Counted from the first letter of the stretch, positions 34,653-43,590 are shown. The stretch is 64,000 nt of DNA from Actinoplanes sp. M2I2 (GCF_023544445.1 NZ_JALPVJ010000018.1:158656-222655), one strand, 5' to 3'. Notes: generated by a model not told the origin, from the letters alone. Program-made: numbers and translations.

Positions 34653-34759
34653 CCGGCACCTCCTGTCCCGCCGACCGTGCCGCACCGGGGCGGGACCGGG
34701 CATCATCCGTCGGGGATGAACGCTGGAATGAAGCGGCGATCTCCGGGAAAGCGCGGCCC

Positions 34760-35728
34760 ATGACTACGACCAGAACGGCTCCCGCCGCCACCTCCGCGTT
34801 GACCCAGGCCGACGCGGCGCTCCTCCGGCTCGGTGAGACGCTCAAAGACATGGGTTACCGGTTCACCACCGTCACACCGGCCACCCATGAGCGCGTCAAC
34901 CGGCGTCCGGAGAACGCCACCGCGCGAAGCCTGCGCGACGTTCTCGGCTGGAGCCGGCCGTTCGCCCCCGACCTGCTGCCCGCGCCGATCGTCGACCTGC
35001 TCCGGGCGGCCGGCGCGGTGGACACCAGCGGGGAGCTGTGGCGCAGCCGGGTGCGCTTCTCCTCGTACGACGACGAGCTGTTCGTCCACTCGGCGTTCCC
35101 CACCGACGCGCCCGACTCGGTGTTCTTCGGCCCCGACACCTACCGCATGGCTGACGCCGCCGCGGCCTGCGCGAGCGGCCGCGAGGTCTTCCGCGCGGCC
35201 GACATCGGCTGCGGCACCGGCGCGGGGGCGATCACCGTGGCCAAGCGGGCCCCCGGCGCCGAGGTGTTCGCGCTGGACATCAACGAGACCGCACTGCGGT
35301 ACGCCCGGATCAACGCCGCCCTGGCCGGCATCGACCGGGTGCTGCCCCGCCACAGCAACCTGCTCGACGGTGTCACCGGCTCCTTCGACCTGATCGTCTC
35401 CAACCCGCCGTTCATGATCGACCCGGCCGGCCGGACGTACCGCGACGGCGGTGGCCGGGACGGCAACGAGCTGTCGCTCACGATCATCGACCTCGCGGCC
35501 CAGCGGCTCGCCCCCGGCGGTTCGCTCGTGCTGTTCAGCGGGTGTGGCATCGTCGACGGTCACGACGTGTTGCGGGCGGCGGCCGAGCGGCGGCTGGCCG
35601 GCACCGACCTGACCTGGACCTATCGTGAGGTGGACCCGGACGTGTACGACGAGGAGCTGGACGGTCCGGCGTACGCCCGGGCCGAGCGGATCGCCGTGGT
35701 GCTGCTGACCGCCACGCGGCCCCGATGA
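34760..35728 (+). CDS. N5-glutamine/RNA methyltransferase-like protein (NPPF motif)
   Basis: 322 residues: a helical N-terminal domain (about 1-140) and a C-terminal Rossmann methyltransferase with motif I ADIGCGTGAGAI, VFALDINETALR and the catalytic DLIVSNPPFMID. NPPF/NPPY enzymes methylate amide or exocyclic amino groups of glutamine, adenine or guanine, as PrmC and RsmC do. Target not known. The start is an ATG at 34760. The stop overlaps the start of the next gene (ATGA), indicating an operon. Confidence 0.85.
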   Translation: MTTTRTAPAATSALTQADAALLRLGETLKDMGYRFTTVTPATHERVNRRPENATARSLRDVLGWSRPFAPDLLPAPIVDLLRAAGAVDTSGELWRSRVRFSSYDDELFVHSAFPTDAPDSVFFGPDTYRMADAAAACASGREVFRAADIGCGTGAGAITVAKRAPGAEVFALDINETALRYARINAALAGIDRVLPRHSNLLDGVTGSFDLIVSNPPFMIDPAGRTYRDGGGRDGNELSLTIIDLAAQRLAPGGSLVLFSGCGIVDGHDVLRAAAERRLAGTDLTWTYREVDPDVYDEELDGPAYARAERIAVVLLTATRPR

Positions 35729-36885
35729 CGCTCCCGCCCGGCGGCGGCGCCACGCCCGGCGCCGCCGCTGTCGGGGCCGCCGTCGGAGCCGCCGGCGGGG
35801 CCGCCGTCGGGGCCACCATCGGGGTCGAGGAAGAGTTCCTGCTGGTCGATCTGGACACGGCGGAGAACGCGCCGATGGCCGAGAAGGTCTACGCCGGGCT
35901 GGACGACGCGCTGCGCCACCGGGTCCGCCGGGAGTTCCGGCCGAGCATGGTCGAGATGGTCACCGACGTCTGCGCCGGGCTGGACGAGCTGCGCGAGCAG
36001 TTGCTGACGGCCCGGCGGGCGACGGCGGCGGCGGCCCGGGCCACGGGCGCGCGCCTCGTGGCGGTGGGGGCGACCCCGGTCGCCGAGCCCGTGCGCGAGC
36101 CGACCGACGACACCCGGTTCCGCCGGATCGTGGATCACTACGGGCCGATCGCCCGTGACCCCGCGGTCTGCGGTTGCCACGTGCACGTCGGGGTGCCCGA
36201 CCCGGCGCTCGCCGTGGACGTCTGCACCTGGATGCGGCCCTGGCTGCCGGTGATCCAGGCCTTGGCGGCCAACTCGCCCCTGTTCGAGGGCTCGGACACC
36301 GGCTATGCCAGCTGGCGGTCCATCCAGCTCGACCGGTGGCCCAGCCTGGGACCGTGGCCACATCTGGAGTCGGCCGAGGAGTACGAGAACACGGTCCGGG
36401 CGCTGATCGACTCGGGCGAGATGATGGACCGGACCATGCTGTTCTGGTTCTCCCGCCCGTCGGCGCAGTTCCCGACCGTGGAGGTGCGGGTCGCCGACGT
36501 CTGCCTCGAGGCGGCCGACACCGTGCTGATCGCCGGGCTGGTGCGAGGGCTGGTCAGCACTGCGGCGTCCTCGGCGTTCGCCCCGGTGGTGGTGCCCGAC
36601 GTGGTGCTCGAGGCGGCCCACTGGAACGCCGCCCGGCAGGGCGTCGGAGGCACCCTGCTCGACCCGCGCTCGGGCCGGGCCCGGCCGGCCTGGGACCTGA
36701 TCGGCGAGCTGGTCGAGCTCATCGGGCCGGCCCTGCGTGAGCACGGCGACCTCGGCGTCGTGACGGCCGAGCTCGATCGGGTGCACCGCGAGGGCACCGG
36801 CGCCGATCGTCAGCGCCGCCTGGTCGCCGGCGCCGGAGTGGCCGGCGCCCTCGAACAGGTGGCGCACGCGACCGTCAGGGGGTGA
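35725..36885 (+). CDS. Carboxylate-amine ligase YbdK / glutamate-cysteine ligase type 2
   Basis: 386 residues. GVEEEFLLVD (family-defining nucleotide/glutamate motif), CGCHVHVGVPD, ANSPLFEGSDTGYASWRS and VEVRVADVCLEAADTVL are all GCS2 landmarks. Enzymes of this type have weak gamma-glutamyl-cysteine ligase activity or join carboxylates to amines. The first 30 residues are a low-complexity Gly/Ala/Val stretch (GAAAVGAAVGAAGGAAVGAT) unlike any relative; the start at 35725 is supported by the ATGA overlap, but translation from a later GTG near ATIGVEEEF is possible. Confidence 0.85.
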   Translation: MTLPPGGGATPGAAAVGAAVGAAGGAAVGATIGVEEEFLLVDLDTAENAPMAEKVYAGLDDALRHRVRREFRPSMVEMVTDVCAGLDELREQLLTARRATAAAARATGARLVAVGATPVAEPVREPTDDTRFRRIVDHYGPIARDPAVCGCHVHVGVPDPALAVDVCTWMRPWLPVIQALAANSPLFEGSDTGYASWRSIQLDRWPSLGPWPHLESAEEYENTVRALIDSGEMMDRTMLFWFSRPSAQFPTVEVRVADVCLEAADTVLIAGLVRGLVSTAASSAFAPVVVPDVVLEAAHWNAARQGVGGTLLDPRSGRARPAWDLIGELVELIGPALREHGDLGVVTAELDRVHREGTGADRQRRLVAGAGVAGALEQVAHATVRG

Positions 36886-36926
36886 CTTCCCCCAGGCGGG
36901 GCCGGACCGGCCGCGCCTGGGGGAAG
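36886..36926. terminator. Strong bidirectional terminator
   Basis: 13-bp perfect stem CTTCCCCCAGGCG (36886-36898) with CGCCTGGGGGAAG (36914-36926); the 15-base loop itself carries GGCCGG/CCGGCC. It begins right after the ligase stop codon and precedes the stop of the convergent M20 peptidase (36935), so it serves both. Confidence 0.88.
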
Positions 36927-36934
36927 GCGGACAC

Positions 36935-38329
36935 CTAGGATCCGTCGGCCGAGTCGAGGGCCAGGCCGTGCCAGAAGTGGGCCAGGGTGGCGGCGCCGTC
37001 GAGGAGCATGCGGATGGAGACGCGCTCGTCGTCGTCGTGCCAGCGATCCTCGGGCAGGCCGACGCCGAAGAACAGCACCGGGGCGCCGAGCTTGCGGGTC
37101 AGCAGCTCGGCCGGGCCGCCGCCCGCGTTGCCCATCCGGCCGGGCCGCTTGCCGAAGCCCTCCTCCATCGCCGCCGCCAGGGTGGCCAGCGCGGGCAGGT
37201 CGCCCGGGGTCCGGTACGGCTCCTGGGAGATCTGCTCCGAGATGGTCAGGTCGTACTCGACCCGGTCGTCCAAGCGTGCGGCCACCCACTGCCGCAGCTG
37301 CTTCTCGACCGTGGCGGCGCGCTGGCCGGTCGCCGTACGGATGCTCAGCCGGGCCGTCGCCGTTGCCGGGACGGCAGCCCGGGGCAGGCCGACCGGATCG
37401 CCGGCCAGCATCCCGATCACCTCGACGGCGGGCCGTTCCCAGAGCCGCTCGAGCACCGTGTAGCCGTGCTCGCCGCCGATGCCGCGGGTCTCCGAGCGTT
37501 CGAGCCAGTCCTCGTCGCTGTACGGCAGCGCCGCCAGTTCGGCCCGCCGCGCCTCGGTGATCTCCTCCACGTCGTCGTAGAAACCGGGGAACGTGATGCG
37601 TCCCCGGTCGTCGTGGAGCGAGCCGATCAGCGCGGCCAGCTCGATCGCCGGGTTGATCGCCGGCCCGGACACCGCCCCGCTGTGCACGTCGCGCAGCGGC
37701 CCCATCACCTGCAGTTCGGCGCTGATCATGCCGCGCAGGCTGGTGCAGATCGCGGGGTGGTCGGCCCGCCAGGTCAGCGTGTCGCTGAAGACGATCAGGT
37801 CGGCGTCGAGCAGCTCCTGGTGCTCGTCCACGGCGTCGGAGAGGTGGGCCGAGCCGCTCTCCTCCTCGCCTTCGATCAGCAGCTTGAGGTTGACCGCGGG
37901 CGCGTCCCGGCCGGTGGCGGCCAGGTGGGCCCGCAGGCCCCAGAGGTGGCTGAGCACCTGGCCCTTGGCGTCCGAGGCGCCCCGGCCATAGAGGTAGCCG
38001 TCCCGCTCGGTCGCCGAGTACGGCGCGGTCTCCTCCCACTGCTCGTCGTCGGTCTTCCGGACGTCGTGGTGGCTGTAGATCAGCACGGTCGGGGCGCCGG
38101 GCGCCTCGCACCATTCGGCGTAGACGGCGGGCGCACCCTCGATCCGCCACACGTCGACGGTCGGGAACCCGATCGCCCGCAGGGTCCCGGCCAGCCAGTT
38201 GGCCGACCGGATCAGGTCCGGCCCGGTCTCCGGCTGCCCGGCCACCGAAGCCAGCCTGATCCAGCCGGTCAGCTCGTTGACCAGGTCGTCACGATGCTCG
38301 GTCAGGAAGTCGGGAACATTCGTCGGCAC
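36935..38329 (-). CDS. M20-family metallopeptidase (dipeptidase)
   Basis: 464 residues, cytosolic. Zinc ligands and catalytic residues are all in place: YSHHDVR (His), GASDAKGQ (bridging Asp), IEGEEESGS (general-base Glu and ligand), FSDT (Asp) and DRWHDDDERVS (His). A lid domain lies between about residues 195-330. M20 enzymes hydrolyse dipeptides or N-acyl amino acids with two Zn2+. Starts 10 bp after the dioxygenase gene and is probably co-transcribed with it. Confidence 0.92.
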   Translation of the reverse strand: MPTNVPDFLTEHRDDLVNELTGWIRLASVAGQPETGPDLIRSANWLAGTLRAIGFPTVDVWRIEGAPAVYAEWCEAPGAPTVLIYSHHDVRKTDDEQWEETAPYSATERDGYLYGRGASDAKGQVLSHLWGLRAHLAATGRDAPAVNLKLLIEGEEESGSAHLSDAVDEHQELLDADLIVFSDTLTWRADHPAICTSLRGMISAELQVMGPLRDVHSGAVSGPAINPAIELAALIGSLHDDRGRITFPGFYDDVEEITEARRAELAALPYSDEDWLERSETRGIGGEHGYTVLERLWERPAVEVIGMLAGDPVGLPRAAVPATATARLSIRTATGQRAATVEKQLRQWVAARLDDRVEYDLTISEQISQEPYRTPGDLPALATLAAAMEEGFGKRPGRMGNAGGGPAELLTRKLGAPVLFFGVGLPEDRWHDDDERVSIRMLLDGAATLAHFWHGLALDSADGS

Positions 38330-38338
38330 GGGCGCCGA

Positions 38339-39460
38339 CTACCCGGAATGCGCCCGTTCATACGCGCGCAGTTCCTGCTCGAAGCGGTCGGTCTCCCACT
38401 GTTCGGTGAGCGCCAGCCGGACGAGCTCAGCCTGGGTGCGCGGGGCCAGGCCGCCGATGGGCTGGTCGCGATCGAGATCGGTGGGGAACGCGTAGCCCTC
38501 GGCCGACGCCGCGATGACGTTGTCGACCGACCCGCCGAAGTCCCGCAGCACCGGGTACAGGGCCCGCGCCATCGCGGCCCGGTCGACCGTCTCCATCGCC
38601 CGGCCGAAACCCGAGGAGATCTGCAGAAGGTTGGCCATCCGCCGGACATCGGTGGACCGGTTGGTCCCGGCGGCGTGGAACAGGGCCGGGTTGAAGAACG
38701 CCGCGTCGCCCTTGGCCAGCGGCAGCTGCACGTGGTGCTCGTCGAAGTAGGCCGTGAACGGTTCCTGGTGGAAGGCGACGTAGCCGGCCGGGTACTTCTG
38801 CGAGTGCGGCAGATAGAGGGTCGGCCCGGTCTCGACCGGCATGTCGACGTGCGCGACCGCGCCCTGCAGCGTCAGCACCGGCGACAGCGCGTGCACGTGC
38901 GCCGGGTACTGCAGCGCCTGGTCCTGGGACATGAAGCCGAGGTGGTAATCGCGGTGCGCGACCTGAGCCCGGCCTCCCGGGTTGACCACGTTGACCTGTG
39001 AGGTCACCTGATAGCCGGGGCCGAGCCAGGCCCGGGCGACCAGCGCCAGCACGGCGTTGTCGTAGTACTCCGCGAACGCCGCCGGGTCACGCACCGCGAA
39101 CTTGTCGAGCGCGCGCCACACCCGGTCGTTGGCGCCCGGCTGGGCGAAGTGGTCGCCGCCCCGCACCCCGGCCGCCTTCTGCTCCTCGATCATCGTCCCG
39201 AACACCTCGGTCGCCCGGTCGACCACGCCGGGCGCGAACGCGCCGGTGAACACGACGATGCCGGGCCCGTCGCGCAGGGCCCGGATGAGTTCGCCCTGGA
39301 CCTCCCGGGTATCGGGCAGGGAGCCCGGATAGACGAGCACGTTGCCGACGACCTCGGCCGCGTGCGGATAGCCGGTCAGTTCCGTCTTCTGCTCGCAGAC
39401 TGCCCGGAAGTCCTCCAGGTCGCAGTCGGCGGCGGTGAGCCACGTTGTCATGACAGTCAC
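38339..39460 (-). CDS. Phytanoyl-CoA dioxygenase (PhyH) family protein
   Basis: 373 residues (370 from the ATG at 39451). Fe(II)/2-oxoglutarate oxygenase: AHRDYHLGF supplies the H-x-D pair, FHAAGTNRSTDVRRM the distal His and the 2-oxoglutarate Arg. PhyH proteins hydroxylate lipids or natural products; those beside amino-acid or peptide enzymes often act on ectoine-like or peptidyl substrates. GTG at 39460 or ATG at 39451 are both possible, neither with a clear ribosome site. Followed 10 bp later by the M20 peptidase gene. Confidence 0.85.
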   Translation of the reverse strand: MTVMTTWLTAADCDLEDFRAVCEQKTELTGYPHAAEVVGNVLVYPGSLPDTREVQGELIRALRDGPGIVVFTGAFAPGVVDRATEVFGTMIEEQKAAGVRGGDHFAQPGANDRVWRALDKFAVRDPAAFAEYYDNAVLALVARAWLGPGYQVTSQVNVVNPGGRAQVAHRDYHLGFMSQDQALQYPAHVHALSPVLTLQGAVAHVDMPVETGPTLYLPHSQKYPAGYVAFHQEPFTAYFDEHHVQLPLAKGDAAFFNPALFHAAGTNRSTDVRRMANLLQISSGFGRAMETVDRAAMARALYPVLRDFGGSVDNVIAASAEGYAFPTDLDRDQPIGGLAPRTQAELVRLALTEQWETDRFEQELRAYERAHSG

Positions 39461-39490
39461 GGTAGGACCCGGGACCGGCCGGTGGCGTGC

Positions 39491-40600
39491 TCAGGAACGG
39501 AGGTGGGCCAGCGCCTCGTCGATGGACAGGCCGACCGGGAGCCCCTCGATCCAGGCCCGCCACGCCTGCTTGTCGACCTGCCAGGTCTTGAGGTAGCCGA
39601 CGCAGTCGTCCGGCGTGAACTGCTGGAGGCTCGTGCGGGCCGCGTGCAGGGCCTCGGCCATCTGCATGCGACGGAACACCGAGATGCCGGGAGCGCTGTC
39701 CAGACGGCGCAGGACACCGCTGATGAACTGCTCCCGGTCGGCCCGGAAGGCGCGCCAGAACTGGCTGGTGGCCGCCTCCTCGAGCGTCCGGCCGTCGTCC
39801 AGGAGGGAGAACAGGCCCTCGGCCAGGCAGTCGCCGAACTCCTCGGTCGCCGCCCGGTTGCGAACCGCGTACGGGTCGAAGCGCGCCTGGCTGAACGTGC
39901 CGTGCACGGCGCAGGTGGTGAGTCCCCGCGGGTCCAGCAGGAAGAACCAGTCCTCGTTGTAGATGCTGGTGAAGAACGATGTCGCCCGGCTGCGGCGGAA
40001 CAGCATCGCGCCGGACCCGATGAACGTGCCCTGCTCTCCACCGGTGTCGCGGTGCGCGTGGCAGACCACCGAGTTGTCGGGGAAGCCGACGTTCTCCAGC
40101 CCGACAACCTCGTAATCGTCGAGCAACGCGGCCGCCCGCCGTACCTCGGACGCGTCCTGGATGTCGATGTCGTCGTCGAGGAACAGGACGCGTTCCCACC
40201 CGGCCATCCAGGCCAGCGCCAGACCGAAGTTGCGCTTGCCGGGAGTGTCGGTCCGGCGCCGGAGCGGGCTGTCGGCCAGCAGGAGCCGGGTCTCGAGGAC
40301 GGGCACCCGGCTCGTGGCCGGGGACTCGACGGCGAGCACCTCGACCCCGGAGCCGGCGGTCTGCGCCCGGACGTCCCGCGGGTTCGCGCCGAGGCTGCAC
40401 AGCACCAGCAGCGGGCAGCCCAGCTCGGCGGCCAGCCGGGTGGCGTGGGTGAGGCTGGTGGCCGACCGCGCCGCCGGCACGATGATCGCGTCGACGTCGG
40501 CCTCGGTCTCGACGACCGGGACGTGGTGCAGGAGCGGGCGGTGCGTCGTCCGTTGCCGGGGCTGCGCATCAATGGGCAGCAGTACCGCTGGAGCGGTCAC
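39491..40600 (-). CDS. Glycosyltransferase-like (GT-A fold) protein coupled to an HTH regulator
   Basis: 369 residues. ERVLFLDDDIDIQDAS carries the D-x-D of a nucleotide-sugar transferase, and TPGKRNFGLALAWMAG before it matches GT2-like proteins; the C-terminal half (from SQFWRAFRADREQF on) is helical. No membrane segment. GTG at 40600 is chosen over an ATG at 40666 because GGAGG sits 6 bases before it. It overlaps the end of the regulator gene by 32 bp, so expression is linked to that regulator. Donor and acceptor unknown. Confidence 0.72.
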   Translation of the reverse strand: MTAPAVLLPIDAQPRQRTTHRPLLHHVPVVETEADVDAIIVPAARSATSLTHATRLAAELGCPLLVLCSLGANPRDVRAQTAGSGVEVLAVESPATSRVPVLETRLLLADSPLRRRTDTPGKRNFGLALAWMAGWERVLFLDDDIDIQDASEVRRAAALLDDYEVVGLENVGFPDNSVVCHAHRDTGGEQGTFIGSGAMLFRRSRATSFFTSIYNEDWFFLLDPRGLTTCAVHGTFSQARFDPYAVRNRAATEEFGDCLAEGLFSLLDDGRTLEEAATSQFWRAFRADREQFISGVLRRLDSAPGISVFRRMQMAEALHAARTSLQQFTPDDCVGYLKTWQVDKQAWRAWIEGLPVGLSIDEALAHLRS

Positions 40601-41648
40601 GCTCGGCCTCCGGCCACTCGTGTAGACGAATGTCGTCCACAGTCCAGTCGGGGACGACGACTTCATTGGCGACGATCTTCACGCGGCAGACGATGCTATA
40701 GGTGTCGGTGCTGTGAAATCTACGGTCGACGTACGCCGCGTTCCGCTCCTGGATCTTCGGGTCGGTGAGGGCACGCACGATTCCGTAGCTTCCGCGGCTG
40801 TACATGCCGTTGAAGAATGTCAGTGTTCGCTCACGATTATAGGGATTCGGAGCGCGCAGGAAGTGGGCAACGTCCTCCTTCAGAGTGGTGCTGCCCTGGT
40901 CACGGCGGAGTTTCGGGGAGTACTCGACACGCCGGCCGCCCGCGTCGCCGACCGAGAACGCCCCGGTCTCCTGGAACGTCTCGCGCCTCAGCTGCTTCAC
41001 CGGCACGTGGCTGAGGTCGGTCAGGGCGGCCTCGGTCACCTCGTTGAAGTCGACGCCGCCGAGCGCGATGAGATGCGCGGTCAGGTCGTCGGTCGACAGC
41101 TCCCGCGGCACGCCCACGGTGGTGGGGTTGGTCGGGTTCATGCCCCGGATGAACGACAGCAGCTCGATCAGCGCGTCGAGATCGGCGTACTTGTACGACT
41201 CGACGTAGTCGGGGCCCTGGGGCCGGGACACGTCGCCGAACTGGTTGCGCACGTGCGCCGGCAGCTCCGACGGGACGATGGTGATCGCCTGGCCGGGCGG
41301 GAACCGCAGCGGGTGCGGGATCTCCGGCTCGCTCAGCGCGTCGGGCAGGCCGGCGCCGCGGCCGCGCAGCGCGTGCAGGTCGCGTCGCAGTTCCTGATAC
41401 ACCTGCTGCTCGTCGACGCTGAGCTGTTCGAGCGCGGGCAACGAGGACACCGGCTCGGCGAGAGCGAAGAAGAGCGCGTAGTCGTCCAGGCGCTCGATCG
41501 GCGGCACGATGCCGTGCTCCCAGGAGGAGATCAGCGGGACGCTCACGCCGAGCACGCGGCTCAGCGCCCGCTGGGTCAGGGGCTGCCCAGGCCGGGCCGA
41601 GGTGCGCAGCTCCTTCAGGCGATCGGCCAGCGTGGTCACCGTGGGCAT
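40569..41648 (-). CDS. XRE-type HTH regulator fused to a large uncharacterised domain
   Basis: 359 residues. Residues about 5-60 form an XRE helix-turn-helix (LTQRALSRVLGVSVPLISSW), followed by a helical linker with EQQVYQELRRDLHALRG. A 230-residue domain then contains PPGQAITIVPSELPAHV, YKYADLDALIELLSFIRG, LTAHLIALGGVDFNEVT and LTFFNGMYSRGSYGIVRAL. I do not recognise this domain; the alternating strands and LIALGGVDFN suggest a Rossmann-like ligand or nucleotide sensor. GAAGGAG precedes the ATG, and CTTCAGT repeats overlap that site, suggesting autoregulation. The glycosyltransferase-like gene is translationally coupled. Confidence 0.75.
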   Translation of the reverse strand: MPTVTTLADRLKELRTSARPGQPLTQRALSRVLGVSVPLISSWEHGIVPPIERLDDYALFFALAEPVSSLPALEQLSVDEQQVYQELRRDLHALRGRGAGLPDALSEPEIPHPLRFPPGQAITIVPSELPAHVRNQFGDVSRPQGPDYVESYKYADLDALIELLSFIRGMNPTNPTTVGVPRELSTDDLTAHLIALGGVDFNEVTEAALTDLSHVPVKQLRRETFQETGAFSVGDAGGRRVEYSPKLRRDQGSTTLKEDVAHFLRAPNPYNRERTLTFFNGMYSRGSYGIVRALTDPKIQERNAAYVDRRFHSTDTYSIVCRVKIVANEVVVPDWTVDDIRLHEWPEAERDRSSGTAAH

Positions 41649-41660
41649 CGGCGCCGTCTC

Positions 41661-41813
41661 CTTCAGTTAACTTCAGTAAACCGCTGAAGCACAGCCCGAA
41701 GAATAGACCTTCACATCAGGAAAAGCATGAGTGAAGCCGAATGAAGCATCGTCAATTGTTTGAGTGACAGGAAATTGACCGCTGCTAACGCTACTTCAGT
41801 GAAGTACTGAAGT
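41661..41813. promoter_or_regulatory. CTTCAGT/ACTGAAG repeat cluster upstream of the HTH gene
   Basis: CTTCAGT occurs twice at exactly 10-bp spacing (41661-41667 and 41671-41677), followed by CTGAAG (41684-41689). At the other end of the spacer ACTTCAGT / ACTGAAGT form an 8-bp inverted repeat around a 5-base centre (41793-41813). Several GAAG half sites lie between. The first cluster overlaps the regulator's ribosome site, the second faces the divergent membrane-protein gene. This looks like a multi-site operator for the HTH protein. Confidence 0.7.
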
Positions 41814-41994
41814 TTAGGCTGAGCCTACAAGAGGCGCTGAACTCAAGCGCCGACAGGGGTGATGACGATGCCGATGCCCGGACGTTCTCCTCGACCACGT
41901 GAGCCACCGCGACGAAGCGCCGCTCCTCCGCTCCCGCGCCCGCCCCGAAGATGCCCCGTCGCGAACTCGCCTCTTTGTCAGGGAAGGCCAGCCC

Positions 41995-42246
41995 ATGTCC
42001 AACCTCGTCCCCTTCGCCGCGGCGGCCGGCTCCACTCCGGAGCTTCCGACCGACCTCATGAGCACCATCGCGATCGTGGTCGCGGTCATGCTGCTCGGCT
42101 TCGCGGTCAGCTGGGCCCGCTCCGTCCTGGTCGCCGTCTGGCAGATGACCCGGATGCTGCTCAACTCGCTCGGTGTCGTCGTCCTGCTCTTCCTCTCTCT
42201 CGTCGCGCTGATCGGCGCGCTAGTTGTCTCGGCCTTCGGCCGCTGA
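41995..42246 (+). CDS. Small two-helix membrane protein
   Basis: 83 residues; ATG at 41995. Two hydrophobic helices (about 22-42 and 58-80) separated by SWARSVLVAVWQMTRMLLNS. No family recognised. It lies 346 bp from the divergent HTH gene, downstream of its repeat cluster, so regulation by that protein is plausible. The ORF extends upstream but without start context. Coding nature is inferred from the hydrophobic pattern and codon bias. Confidence 0.6.
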   Translation: MSNLVPFAAAAGSTPELPTDLMSTIAIVVAVMLLGFAVSWARSVLVAVWQMTRMLLNSLGVVVLLFLSLVALIGALVVSAFGR

Positions 42247-42318
42247 CGAACCCACGTGCCTCGGCCGCTCACCGGGGCACGTGCCCGGTTCGCGGCCGGG
42301 CCGGATGTGGGCTTAGCT

Positions 42319-42843
42319 GTGCGGGTGGCAGTGACGATCCGCGCCGCGGCCCGCGACGACATCGAGCTGCTCCTCGGATCCCTCGGCGTCGAGCACCATG
42401 AGTTCTTTCTCGGCCGGGTCCCTCTGCAGGAAAAGGGTCTGGGCGAGGTTCTGCTGGCCTTCGAGGACGGTCGCCCGGTGGGCGGGGTGTTCCTCTCCTG
42501 GGGCCTCGCCACCGAGCCCGAGGTCCGGCGGCACCTGGCCGGCGTACCGATGATCTTTCATCTGCATGTCGCCCCGGCCCGGCGGCACCGCGGGATCGGC
42601 CGGGCCCTGCTGCGGCGGGCCGAGGCGAATCTGCGGGCGCGAGGCCACCGGCAGGTGCTGCTCGGGGTGGACAAGTCCAACAAGGTGGCTCGCGACCTCT
42701 ACCTGTGGCTCGGCTTCGTGCAGCCGGCCGAGCCCGACCTGCGCGACCTGCGGGCGACCCCCGAGCCGGGCGCGCGGGACCACTCGGTCGGCGACACCTA
42801 CGACATCCTGGTCGCCGATCTGCACCGGACAGTGCCCGGTTAG
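42319..42843 (+). CDS. GNAT N-acetyltransferase
   Basis: About 174 residues. IFHLHVAPARRHRGIGRALLRRAEANLRA contains the R/Q-x-x-G-x-G/A acetyl-CoA loop (split RRHRGIGRAL), and SNKVARDLYLWLGF the C-terminal motif. Substrate unknown. The start is uncertain among GTGs at 42319, 42325 and 42331, all just before VTIRAAARDD where homology begins; an ATG-like longer frame to 42256 has no extra conserved sequence. 76 bp upstream of the polysaccharide deacetylase gene. Confidence 0.82.
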   Translation: MRVAVTIRAAARDDIELLLGSLGVEHHEFFLGRVPLQEKGLGEVLLAFEDGRPVGGVFLSWGLATEPEVRRHLAGVPMIFHLHVAPARRHRGIGRALLRRAEANLRARGHRQVLLGVDKSNKVARDLYLWLGFVQPAEPDLRDLRATPEPGARDHSVGDTYDILVADLHRTVPG

Positions 42844-42918
42844 TTCCGGGCCCTGCTGGCCGTGGCTGCCGGCTGGTCGCCCAGACGTTGCTGCCGCGGA
42901 TCTGATTTACGCTCAAGC

Positions 42919-43590
42919 ATGGCCACCGACGGGTTTCTGCGCTGGCGGGAACCCGTCGCCCGGGCCCTGTCCCGGGTGATTCCCGGCGACGTGCTGTGGT
43001 TCGTCGACACCGCCGCGCCCGTGTTCGCGCTGACCTTCGACGACGGTCCGCACCCCGGCACCACCCCCGAGCTGCTCGAGGTGCTGCGCCGCCACCGGGC
43101 CAAGGCGACGTTCTTCCTCATCGGTGAGCGGGTCACGGCGTACGGAGATCTCGTGGAACAGATCGTCGCCGACGGGCACGAGATCGCCAACCACCTGATG
43201 CGCGACGAGCGGTCGGTGCGCCTGCCCGACGACCGGTTCCGCCGCGACCTGGCCGAGGTGAGCCGCCGGCTGGAGGCGTACGGCCCGGTCCGGTGGTTCC
43301 GCCCGGGCTCCGGCTTCTTCACCCCGCGCATGCTGCGCTCGGCCGCCGATCACGGTCTGCGCGCGGTGCTCGGCACCCTGGTCGCGGACAACACCCGGCC
43401 CGGCGACGCCGCGATCGCCGGGGACCTGGCCGCCTCGATCCGCCCGGGGACGATCGTCGTGCTGCACGAGGGCACCACCCACCGCCGCGGCGTGGCCGCC
43501 ACGACCGACGAACTGCTCTCCACCCTCGCCGCCCGCGGCCTGACCACCGTCACCGTCACCGGCCTCGTCGAGTCGGGCCGTCGGCCCTGA
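42919..43590 (+). CDS. NodB-type polysaccharide deacetylase with altered metal motif
   Basis: 223 residues. Motif 1 ALTFDDGPHPG (residues 37-47) and the substrate motif WFRPGSGFFTP are clear NodB features; LVADNTRPGD and TIVVLHEG form later motifs. The second metal motif, normally H-x-x-x-H, reads ANHLMRDE, placing Asp where the second His is expected. NodB enzymes remove acetyl groups from chitooligosaccharide, peptidoglycan or poly-GlcNAc. No signal peptide is obvious. It begins the glycan region of the window. Confidence 0.83.
   Translation: MATDGFLRWREPVARALSRVIPGDVLWFVDTAAPVFALTFDDGPHPGTTPELLEVLRRHRAKATFFLIGERVTAYGDLVEQIVADGHEIANHLMRDERSVRLPDDRFRRDLAEVSRRLEAYGPVRWFRPGSGFFTPRMLRSAADHGLRAVLGTLVADNTRPGDAAIAGDLAASIRPGTIVVLHEGTTHRRGVAATTDELLSTLAARGLTTVTVTGLVESGRRP

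Noticed and set aside
39491..40600. Long plus-strand ORFs over the glycosyltransferase-like gene
   Set aside because: Arg/Gln-rich shadow frames without motifs; the minus-strand gene has a GGAGG site and D-x-D motif.
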